NCBI GenBank assembly: GCA_900552335.1
Contig: URZL01000021.1
Location: forward strand, 1 to 6,584
Source: an uncultured Mycoplasmatota bacterium
Lineage (GTDB): Bacteria > Bacillota_I > Bacilli_A > RF39 > UBA660
Length of the DNA: 6,584 nt
Direction of reading: 5' to 3'
Shown here: positions 1 to 5,581 of the stretch, in pieces
Position numbering within the stretch: position 1 is the first letter of the stretch
Layout: the number at the start of each line of letters is the position of its first letter
Position numbers and translations under genes: made by a program
Notes under the pieces: generated by a model
Database searches by the model: none
What the model saw: only the letters and a program-made list of their open reading frames with translations
Told to the model about the DNA's origin: nothing

Positions 1-513
1 TCAGATGCAACAAGCGGAATACAAGCAATGCAGTATGAAGTATATTTAAATGGAAGTCAGGTAGATGCCAATCAGTATTATAAAAGTTCTACTTATTCTA
101 GAACGTTAACATATGGGACATGGGATATTTATGTAAAAACATTGGATAATGCAAATAATTGGCACAGTAATAATTGGACACATTATACTTATTATGTTAA
201 TGTTTGCGGAAGTACACGTTATAGTGCGAGTAATGGACATTGGGGAAGCTGTAGTGTAGACTGTGGAGGCGGAACCAAATATTATTATGAGACAAGAACA
301 TATTATAGTAATTTAACAGGTGAATATTGTAGCTCTTGGTCAGGAGTAGTAAACTCTGCAACTTGTAATACAGGAGCATGTCGTGATGACTCTGATTGTT
401 GTGACGATTGTTCTTGCGGAGGCGGAAAATACTGTGGCGCATATTGTGATGACCAAAGATATGATGCTAATGGAAATTGGTACTGTGCAGGAAAATACGT
501 AGACCATTGCTAG
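1..513 (+). CDS. Cysteine-rich surface protein with Ig/Fn3-like and TSP1-like modules (5'-truncated)
   Basis: The frame is open from base 1 (reads SDATSGIQAMQYEVYLNG) to a TAG stop, so the gene begins outside the window; the ATG at 28 is internal. The 170 visible residues fall into three parts. Residues 1-68 look like the end of a beta-sandwich repeat of the Ig/Fn3 type (YEVYLNGSQ, then WDIYVKTLDNANNW). Residues 81-127 resemble a thrombospondin type 1 repeat: W-G-S-C, S-V-D-C-G-G-G-T, an R-T in the third strand, then G-E-Y-C and C-N-T-G-A-C. The third cysteine of the usual six is missing. Residues 128-170 form an acidic tail with eight cysteines. In total 14 cysteines lie in the last ~102 residues, which suggests a disulfide-stabilised extracellular protein. 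No sorting motif or C-terminal anchor is visible; any signal peptide would be upstream. A role in adhesion is inference. The small gene at 526 follows after 12 bases. Confidence 0.8.
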   Translation, partial: SDATSGIQAMQYEVYLNGSQVDANQYYKSSTYSRTLTYGTWDIYVKTLDNANNWHSNNWTHYTYYVNVCGSTRYSASNGHWGSCSVDCGGGTKYYYETRTYYSNLTGEYCSSWSGVVNSATCNTGACRDDSDCCDDCSCGGGKYCGAYCDDQRYDANGNWYCAGKYVDHC

Positions 514-525
514 AAAGGAAAAATA

Positions 526-963
526 ATGAAGAAAAAAATAATTATAATTTTAACAATTCTCCTTATTCTTTTTCTTGGCATTTTCTTCTTTGCTACACGA
601 GATAGGAGAATAAAGGATGAAGAAGGAAATTATACCTATATTTGTGAAGCAAAATTTCAAAACAGCAAAAAAGAAACCACTCATATTTACAAGCTAAAGG
701 TAAATGATAAAAACGAAATTGTAAAATTTTATACTGAAAGAAAGTATTTTTATCATAATGATTCTGATTATTGGAATGCCTTATATTCTATAGGATTAAT
801 GGATGTTGATTTCGAAGGAAACAAAGATGATTTTACAATTACAATTAAAAGTTCAAATGAGCCATTGATAGATGAAAATGGTAATGTAATTAATCCAAAT
901 TACAAGGAATATATGAAACAATATATTGATGAAAATTATCAATGTTATTTTGAAAAAAAGTAA
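526..963 (+). CDS. Small membrane-anchored hypothetical protein
   Basis: I do not recognise a named family. The 145-residue product starts with three lysines and a very hydrophobic stretch (about residues 5-23, IIIILTILLILFLGIFFFA), so it should be held by a single N-terminal membrane segment or an uncleaved signal. There is no lipobox cysteine, so it is not an obvious lipoprotein. The rest is a ~120-residue polar domain with alternating hydrophobic residues suggesting beta strands (YTYICEAKF, HIYKLKVND, IVKFYTERKYFYH). Its only two cysteines, C40 and C140, sit at opposite ends of the domain and could form a disulfide outside the cell. An AAAGGAA ribosome site at 514-520 precedes the ATG by 5 bases, and the gene starts 12 bases after the upstream surface-protein stop, so the two are probably one transcript ending at the hairpin at 967-1007. 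Function unknown. Confidence 0.8.
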   Translation: MKKKIIIILTILLILFLGIFFFATRDRRIKDEEGNYTYICEAKFQNSKKETTHIYKLKVNDKNEIVKFYTERKYFYHNDSDYWNALYSIGLMDVDFEGNKDDFTITIKSSNEPLIDENGNVINPNYKEYMKQYIDENYQCYFEKK

Positions 964-966
964 TAA

Positions 967-1007
967 AATAAAGTGCTATGGAAACCATAGTGCTTTATTA
1001 ATTTTTT
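967..1007 (+). terminator. Rho-independent terminator after the small membrane protein gene
   Basis: Bases 967-981 pair with 985-999 around an AAA loop. The ~15 bp stem contains two G-U wobbles (974/992 and 975/991). Six Ts at 1002-1007 follow. It starts four bases after the stop at 963 and separates the surface-protein transcript from ftsAZ. Confidence 0.85.
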
Positions 1008-1024
1008 ATAAATTGAAAAAAATC

Positions 1025-1053
1025 TTTTCAATCATTAAAAAATATAGTATAAT
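1025..1053 (+). promoter_or_regulatory. Sigma-A-type promoter for ftsA-ftsZ
   Basis: A perfect -10 TATAAT lies at 1048-1053. TTTTCA at 1025-1030 matches the -35 consensus at four of six positions with exactly 17 bases between. The predicted start near 1060 leaves a leader of about 20 bases, just enough for the AGGGGA ribosome site at 1067-1072, seven bases before the ftsA ATG. It sits directly after the upstream terminator, so ftsAZ should be an independent transcript. Confidence 0.75.
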
Positions 1054-1079
1054 GGTTTTAGATTATAGGGGATGATAGT

Positions 1080-2327
1080 ATGAAGCAAGTTTATACTAGT
1101 ATTGATATTGGTTCTGATACTGTAAAAGTAGTAGTAACAGAATTATGCAATAATAAAATAAATTTACTTGCAGCTTCATCAGTAAAATCTGCCGGAATAA
1201 AAAAGGGTTTAATTACAGATGCTGAATTGGCTAGTAATTCTATTAAAGAAGCTATTCAGAAAGTTGAAGAAATGTTAGGAATTCGCATAAAAAAAGTAAT
1301 TACTTCTATTCCAAGTTACCATACTGATTTTGAAATGGTAAAGGGATCAATTACTTTAGAAGAAAATGATCCTATAGATGGAGAAAAAATAGTCGAATTA
1401 CTGACAACAGCTATGAAGTCTACTAAAATAAAAGATAAAATTATGGTGACAACACTTCCAGTTGATTTTTCTATTGATGAAAAATCTAATATAAAAGATC
1501 CAAAAGGAATGACAGGAACTAATTTTAGTGTAAGGGCTGTAATGGTTCATACAGGTAAGAAAAATCTTCTTTCTGTCGTTAAACTGTTAGAAAGTTTAGA
1601 ATTGGATGTTATAGATGTTTCTTTAAACAGTATAGGAGATATGTATGCTGTAAAAGGAAAAGACGTGAAAGAAAAAATAGGAGCCATTATTAATATTGGA
1701 CATGAAACAACTACTATTTCACTTTATAATAAAGGCATTATTGTGAAAAGTTCTGTTGTCGGTGTAGGTGGGAAAAATATTGAAAATGATTTATCTTATA
1801 TTTACAAAATAGATGAAAAAGAAGCAAAGAAAGTAAAAGAAAAATTTGCTTTGGCTCATAAGAAATACGCTAGTGTGAATGATATTTATGAAACAAAAAA
1901 CAAATTAGGAGAAACAATTAAAATCAACCAATTTGAAGCATCTGAAGTTGCTATGGCAAGACTAGAAGAAATATTAATAACTGCTAGAAAAGAAATCAAT
2001 ATGTTAACAAAACATGATGTTGATTATATTTTAATAACTGGTGGAACAAGTAATATGGCTAATTTTGACTTGATTGCAAAAGAAGTACTTGGCAATGATA
2101 CCAAAATAGGTGAAATTAAATTGGTTGGATTAAGACACAATAAATATGCTTCTGCTATAGGAAATATTGTTTACTTCATTAATAAACTAAAATTAAAGGG
2201 AAAAAATTATTCGATGATAAGCAAAGATGATTCCCAAACACTTTCAACTAATAAAAAGAGCCTTTTTTCAGAGGACTCTATGATTGGAAAAGTATTTGGA
2301 TGCTTCTTCGATGACAAGGAGGATTAA
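1080..2327 (+). CDS. ftsA: Cell division protein FtsA, actin-like membrane tether for FtsZ
   Basis: FtsA is the actin/Hsp70-fold ATPase that anchors FtsZ filaments to the cytoplasmic membrane and helps recruit the divisome. At 415 residues it has the usual full length. Visible motifs are the phosphate-1 loop at residues 8-16 (IDIGSDTVK), the FtsA-specific SHS2/1C region around 85-165, the phosphate-2 region at 201-219 ([19 protein letters not shown]) and the adenosine-binding loop at 316-326 ([11 protein letters not shown]). The last 15 residues, after a low-complexity spacer, carry a short hydrophobic segment ([10 protein letters not shown], 401-410) that fits the amphipathic membrane-targeting helix. 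It is followed by an acidic DDKED end, and only one lysine is present. The ATG has an AGGGGA ribosome site seven bases upstream and a well-placed promoter. The ftsZ ribosome site lies within the last codons, so translation of the two genes is probably coupled. Confidence 0.96.
   Translation: MKQVYTSIDIGSDTVKVVVTELCNNKINLLAASSVKSAGIKKGLITDAELASNSIKEAIQKVEEMLGIRIKKVITSIPSYHTDFEMVKGSITLEENDPIDGEKIVELLTTAMKSTKIKDKIMVTTLPVDFSIDEKSNIKDPKGMTGTNFSVRAVMVHTGKKNLLSVVKLLESLELDVIDVSLNSIGDMYAVKGKDVKEKIGAIINIGHETTTISLYNKGIIVKSSVVGVGGKNIENDLSYIYKIDEKEAKKVKEKFALAHKKYASVNDIYETKNKLGETIKINQFEASEVAMARLEEILITARKEINMLTKHDVDYILITGGTSNMANFDLIAKEVLGNDTKIGEIKLVGLRHNKYASAIGNIVYFINKLKLKGKNYSMISKDDSQTLSTNKKSLFSEDSMIGKVFGCFFDDKED
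2316..2322 (+). promoter_or_regulatory. Ribosome binding site that fixes the ftsZ start
   Basis: AAGGAGG is the strongest Shine-Dalgarno sequence in the window. It lies inside the last codons of ftsA and six bases before the ATG at 2329. It rules out the in-frame TTG at 2284, which would overlap ftsA by 44 bases and add 15 residues not expected in FtsZ. Confidence 0.9.
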
Positions 2328-2328
2328 A

Positions 2329-3387
2329 ATGTTAGGATTAGATATAGATCAATTGGCAAAGATTAAAGTTATTGGTGTAGGTGGAGGCGGTAATAACGCT
2401 GTAAATCGAATGATAGAATCTGGTGTAAAAGGAGTAGATTTTATTGTTGCTAATACAGATTTACAAGTATTAAATACATCAAAAGCACCAGTTAAGATTC
2501 AAATTGGAGTAGAACTTACTAGTGGGTTAGGTGCAGGTGGAAAACCTGAAATTGGTAAAGAATCTGCTTTAGAATCAAAGGAAGAAATTGAATCTGCACT
2601 TGAAGGCGCTGATATGGTATTTATCACTTGTGGAATGGGTGGAGGTACTGGAACAGGTGCTGCACCTGTTATTGCTGATATTGCCCAAAATATGGGTGCA
2701 TTAACAGTTGGTATTGTTACAAAACCATTCTCATTTGAAGGTAAAAAAAGAATGGATAATGCTTTAGCTGGTATTGAAGAATTGAAAAAACATGTGGATA
2801 CTTTAATTATAATTCCAAATGATAAATTAAGAGAAATTATTGATAAATCAACACCATTATTAGAGTCATTTAAAGAAGTAGATAATGTTTTAAGAAGAGG
2901 TGTTCAATCAATTTCTGACTTGATTGCAGTTGCCGGTTTGATTAACTTGGATTTTGCAGATGTAAAAGCTGTTATGGAAAAAAGAGGAAATGCTTTGATT
3001 GGAATTGGTATGGGTATTGGTGAAGGAAGAGCTACAGAAGCTGCCCGTCAAGCTGTATCATCTCCACTTTTGGAAACTAGTATTAGTGGAGCAACTGATG
3101 CGATTATTAATGTAACTGGTGGTGCTAATTTAACTTTATATGAAGTAGAAGAAGCAGCTGAAGTAATTAGACAAAGCGCTAATACAGATATCAATACTAT
3201 TTTTGGTGCTGTTATTAATGAGAATTTGACAGATGAAATTATTGTAACAGTTATTGCTACTGGATTTGAGGAAACAGGTAAAGAGCAAACAAATAGTTTT
3301 GCCTCTAGATTGGATAAAAAATCTACAGATGATGATAGTGATGATGATTCAGATTTGCCACCAATATTAAGAAAAAGAGTATTCTAA
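2329..3387 (+). CDS. ftsZ: Cell division protein FtsZ, tubulin-like GTPase
   Basis: FtsZ assembles into the cytokinetic ring and recruits the division machinery. The 352-residue product has the N-terminal GTP-binding loop ([12 protein letters not shown], from residue 17), the tubulin signature GGGTGTG at 104-110, and the T7 synergy loop at 206-212 (NLDFADV) with acidic residues D208 and D211 that complete the GTPase site of the neighbouring subunit. The conserved core ends around residue 316 ([10 protein letters not shown]). A short acidic linker follows ([11 protein letters not shown]), then a C-terminal peptide [10 protein letters not shown] (343-352) of the type that binds FtsA and other partners. 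The usual aromatic position of that peptide is isoleucine here. The start is set by AAGGAGG at 2316-2322; only one base separates the ftsA stop from the ATG, showing a tight two-gene operon. No murG, ftsW, ftsQ or sepF is adjacent. Confidence 0.98.
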   Translation: MLGLDIDQLAKIKVIGVGGGGNNAVNRMIESGVKGVDFIVANTDLQVLNTSKAPVKIQIGVELTSGLGAGGKPEIGKESALESKEEIESALEGADMVFITCGMGGGTGTGAAPVIADIAQNMGALTVGIVTKPFSFEGKKRMDNALAGIEELKKHVDTLIIIPNDKLREIIDKSTPLLESFKEVDNVLRRGVQSISDLIAVAGLINLDFADVKAVMEKRGNALIGIGMGIGEGRATEAARQAVSSPLLETSISGATDAIINVTGGANLTLYEVEEAAEVIRQSANTDINTIFGAVINENLTDEIIVTVIATGFEETGKEQTNSFASRLDKKSTDDDSDDDSDLPPILRKRVF

Positions 3388-3414
3388 CATTTTAGAAAAT
3401 AGTAATATAGTTTG

Positions 3415-3442
3415 TAGATAGTGAAATTTTAGTGTTTACTAT
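3415..3442 (+). promoter_or_regulatory. Possible weak promoter for the prepilin-like gene
   Basis: TAGATA (3415-3420) and TACTAT (3437-3442) each match the -35 and -10 consensus at four of six positions, with 16 bases between. Transcription would start near 3449, right at the edge of the G9 tract. In AT-rich DNA such matches arise by chance, so this is only the best candidate in the 123-base gap. A TATAAA at 3489-3494 is an alternative -10 but has no -35 and leaves almost no leader. Confidence 0.25.
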
Positions 3443-3450
3443 ATGCAAAC

Positions 3451-3459
3451 GGGGGGGGG
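3451..3459 (+). repeat. Nine-G homopolymer tract
   Basis: Nine consecutive Gs lie 51 bases upstream of the prepilin-like gene in otherwise AT-rich DNA. The tract forms the outer left arm of the hairpin at 3451-3483. Mononucleotide G tracts of this length are prone to slipped-strand length changes; whether this one varies cannot be told from a single sequence. Confidence 0.8.
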
Positions 3460-3483
3460 TATTTTAAATACCTCTTCTTTTTT
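3451..3483 (+). terminator. Terminator-like hairpin after ftsZ with poly-G left arm
   Basis: GGTATT (3458-3463) pairs with AATACC (3467-3472) across a three-base loop. The remaining Gs (3451-3457) can pair with the following TCTTCTT by G-C and G-U pairs, and six Ts follow at 3478-3483. This fits a rho-independent terminator for ftsAZ. Because it lies between the only upstream promoter candidate and the prepilin-like gene, it could also attenuate that gene. Confidence 0.6.
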
Positions 3484-3510
3484 GCTGCTATAAAAGGGAA
3501 GGAAGATTGT

Positions 3511-4542
3511 ATGAGAGAAAAAGGATTTACATTAATAGAATTATTAGCTGTGATTGTTATACTATCAGTGATTACATTAATAACAGTACCAATGATAACA
3601 AATGTAATCGAAGAAAGTAAAAAGAAAGCACTAATGTCTAGTGTAGAGGGGTTAGTAGAATCCGCCAATTTGTATGCGATAGAAAATGATGGAGTCTATG
3701 AATTCTTGTTTGATAAAGAACATCAAGGAAGTACCATAAAAGGAGAACAATTAGATTATAGAGGAACCATAGATGGAGAAGGAAAACTATATTTAGATAG
3801 AGAAGGAAATGTCAGTGTTTGTATCTCAAATGATACCTATTATGTATATAAAAACTATAATAGTGGAATTATCGTAGGAGAAAGAAGTAAAGATAATTGT
3901 AATATTGAATATGATGCTTTAACGAATAAATATGTAGTCTTCTTGGAAAGTAAAGGAAGTGGAAGTAATGTATATTCGAAAGATGAAGTCGATAACTTAG
4001 TAGATAGTTTAGATACCAAAATAACAAATAATACCAATGAAATAACAAATCTAAAAAGTAATATCGAAGAATTAAAAAATAATTTAAATAACTATGCCTT
4101 ACAAAGTGAATTAGAACAAACAAATACTAATGTAGAAAATTTATCTAGTTTGGTAAGTAGTAATCAAAAAAATGTAGAATCATTAATAGATCATCAAGTT
4201 GAAATATATAACGGAATAAGTGAAGAAAAAACATTGGTTTATGCCACTAATACAATTATTTCAAAAACAAATGTTTTGCCAGCAGGTACTTATTTAGTAA
4301 TTGGAAATACTCAAATTAAGACTTCTGAAAGTGGTAAATATCAAATTTATATTTCTATGACTGGTAGTGCACCTGTGGTTGCTAGAAATATTTCAATGGA
4401 AGGTGGAGGCGGTGCTTCAATCGCAAAAGTTATTGTTTTAACAAAACCAGATTCTTTTTCCCTTGGTATATATAGTTACTATAATAAGAATGTTCAAAAT
4501 CATTTAATTTATACAACATTAGAAGCAATAAAAATAAAATAA
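3511..4542 (+). CDS. Type IV prepilin-like protein fused to coiled coil and fibre-head-like domain
   Basis: The N-terminus is a textbook class III (prepilin) signal: a short basic leader MREKG, predicted cleavage before F6, then FTLIE with the conserved glutamate E10 and a hydrophobic helix to about residue 29. This predicts processing by a prepilin peptidase and assembly into a pilus or pseudopilus. Residues 30-150 form a pilin-like globular region with its only two cysteines, C104 and C130, likely a disulfide. From about 155 (YSKDEVDNL) to 230 is an Asn/Leu/Glu-rich heptad-like stretch, probably a coiled coil. Residues 241-343 form a beta-rich domain (VLPAGTYLVIGN, MEGGGGASIAKVIVL, ending LEAIKIK) resembling trimeric heads of phage tail fibres or C1q/TNF-like domains; this resemblance is pattern-based. 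At 343 residues it is about twice a typical pilin. The ribosome site is AAGGAAG at 3499-3505. No prepilin peptidase or assembly ATPase is in the window. A display adhesin role is inference. Confidence 0.85.
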   Translation: MREKGFTLIELLAVIVILSVITLITVPMITNVIEESKKKALMSSVEGLVESANLYAIENDGVYEFLFDKEHQGSTIKGEQLDYRGTIDGEGKLYLDREGNVSVCISNDTYYVYKNYNSGIIVGERSKDNCNIEYDALTNKYVVFLESKGSGSNVYSKDEVDNLVDSLDTKITNNTNEITNLKSNIEELKNNLNNYALQSELEQTNTNVENLSSLVSSNQKNVESLIDHQVEIYNGISEEKTLVYATNTIISKTNVLPAGTYLVIGNTQIKTSESGKYQIYISMTGSAPVVARNISMEGGGGASIAKVIVLTKPDSFSLGIYSYYNKNVQNHLIYTTLEAIKIK

Positions 4543-4580
4543 AAAAGGCAAAATTTATTAAATGTTTGTCTTTTTTATTT
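4541..4580. terminator. Bidirectional terminator between prepilin-like gene and rnhC
   Basis: Bases 4541-4552 (A6, GGC, AAA) pair with 4565-4576 (TTTGTC, T6) with one G-U wobble, over an AT-rich loop. There are T runs beyond the stem on both strands. The structure overlaps the prepilin stop (4540-4542) and carries the rnhC stop (4558-4560 on the minus strand) in its loop, so it can end both convergent transcripts. Confidence 0.8.
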
Positions 4581-5499
4581 TTTCAGTATTTTTGAAATTT
4601 AATTTAGCAACTTCTTTTAATTTATCAAAACCATATTTTTCTACAATTTTTAGAGCTGCTTCATCTACTGTATTACTGGCACCTTTCGGTAATGCCATTC
4701 CTAATGTTTGACTTAATTTTTGAAATTCGTTAATAAAAATATAACGACTAATCATAGAAGCACAAGCAACTGCTAAATGTCTAGATTCACCTTTTGTTAG
4801 AAAGGTAATATTTCTGTATACATGGGAGGTTTCTTTTAGATAATTAAAATAAACATACTTATTAGCAAATTCATCCACAATAACATAATCAGTACTTGGA
4901 TATTTACTAGTTAAATTGAGTAAAACTTTATTATGAAGAATTGCTTTAATTTTGTTCATATTAAAATTTTCATTATAGTTTTTGTTATAATCTGTATTAC
5001 TTAAAACAACACTAGAATAAGGAATTTTTTGAATAATTTTTGGAACAATTTCTAATATTTTAGTGTCATCTAATTTTTTAGAATCTTTTACACCTAGATT
5101 TTCTAAAAAAGGAATATCTTCTTTTTTTACATAAGCAGCTGTAACAACAATTGGTCCAAAGTAATCACCCGTTCCAACTTCATCACTTCCTATGCTAGTA
5201 GAATGATAAATGATAGGGTCAATTTCTACTTTTTTTTCTTCCTTTTTTTCTTTTTTGTCACTATTGTTAACCTCTAATTTTTTATTGTTCATTTTTTCAG
5301 TTGCTATCCAAATATCACTAGCTAAATCAGCATCTCTACCTTGAAAAACAATTTTACCTGATTCATATAAAGTAACAACAGTATCTCCATCTTGAGCCTG
5401 AAAAACAGCGTACTGTGGTGTTTTTTCTCTTCTTAAATCTTCATAAAATTCAACTAACTTTTCTTTTGTCTTATCACTAACTTTAAATGAAATTGTCAT
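4558..5499 (-). CDS. rnhC: Ribonuclease HIII
   Basis: RNase HIII cuts the RNA strand of RNA-DNA hybrids (R-loops, primers) in the cytoplasm and is mainly a Bacillota enzyme. The 313-residue product has the family's usual length. Residues 1-65 form the TBP-like N-terminal substrate-binding domain (AVFQAQDGD, YESGKIVFQG) that separates RNase HIII from HII. A charged Lys/Glu linker (DKKEKKEEKK, 81-90) joins it to the catalytic domain. The latter begins at SIGSDEVGTGDYFGP with metal-binding D106 and E107, continues through VKDSKKL, VIVDEF (D209) and HLAVACASMISR (241-252). The start at 5499 is chosen over in-frame ATGs at 5520 and 5589 because AGGA (5512-5509) precedes it, a good promoter lies just upstream, and the resulting protein begins at the TBP-like domain. 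The gene is convergent with the prepilin-like gene and divergent from mraY. Confidence 0.95.
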   Translation of the reverse strand: MTISFKVSDKTKEKLVEFYEDLRREKTPQYAVFQAQDGDTVVTLYESGKIVFQGRDADLASDIWIATEKMNNKKLEVNNSDKKEKKEEKKVEIDPIIYHSTSIGSDEVGTGDYFGPIVVTAAYVKKEDIPFLENLGVKDSKKLDDTKILEIVPKIIQKIPYSSVVLSNTDYNKNYNENFNMNKIKAILHNKVLLNLTSKYPSTDYVIVDEFANKYVYFNYLKETSHVYRNITFLTKGESRHLAVACASMISRYIFINEFQKLSQTLGMALPKGASNTVDEAALKIVEKYGFDKLKEVAKLNFKNTEKIKKTNI

Positions 5500-5508
5500 G
5501 TAATCACG

Positions 5509-5512
5509 TCCT
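5509..5512 (-). promoter_or_regulatory. rnhC: Ribosome binding site deciding the rnhC start
   Basis: AGGA read on the minus strand lies nine bases upstream of the ATG at 5499. The in-frame ATG at 5520 and the one opening the frame at 5589 have no comparable site. Confidence 0.6.
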
Positions 5513-5518
5513 GAATTC

Positions 5519-5547
5519 ATTTTACCATAAATATAAAGTAATGAAAA
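5519..5547 (-). promoter_or_regulatory. rnhC: Extended -10 promoter for rnhC
   Basis: On the minus strand TTTTCA (5547-5542) is followed after 17 bases by TAAAAT (5524-5519), which is preceded by TGG, giving an extended -10 (TGGTAAAAT). The predicted start near 5512 leaves a leader of about 13 bases, which supports the ATG at 5499. The -35 and spacer are the same as in the ftsA promoter at 1025-1053. Confidence 0.6.
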
Positions 5548-5571
5548 CCAAAAAAAGTAATAAAATGTAAT

Positions 5572-5577
5572 GGGTGA
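5572..5577 (+). promoter_or_regulatory. mraY: Probable ribosome binding site for the mraY GTG start
   Basis: GGTGAT matches the 3' half of the extended Shine-Dalgarno sequence (AAGGAGGTGATC) and is positioned correctly for GTG 5582. It would lie inside the coding region if the ATG at 5570 were used. I found no convincing mraY promoter in 5500-5581; a TATAAA at 5532-5537 lacks a -35. Confidence 0.45.
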
Positions 5578-5581
5578 TAAT

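Noticed and set aside
197..442. Minus-strand open frame of 81 codons
   Set aside because: It lies wholly inside the surface-protein gene, has no ribosome site and encodes a low-complexity His/Tyr/Asn-rich product, so it is an antisense shadow.
2284..2328. Upstream in-frame TTG start for ftsZ
   Set aside because: It would overlap ftsA and add 15 non-conserved residues; the AAGGAGG site clearly serves the ATG at 2329.
3388..3510. Riboswitch or T-box in the gap before the prepilin gene
   Set aside because: Only one simple hairpin with a T run is visible; there is no multi-stem aptamer and no T-box-like conserved sequence.
3429..3668. Minus-strand open frame of 79 codons
   Set aside because: It is antisense to the prepilin signal and hydrophobic helix, which are clearly real; no supporting signals were seen.
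3855..4123. Two overlapping minus-strand frames
   Set aside because: They are antisense to the coiled-coil region of the prepilin-like gene and have hydrophobic low-complexity translations, typical of AT-rich shadows.
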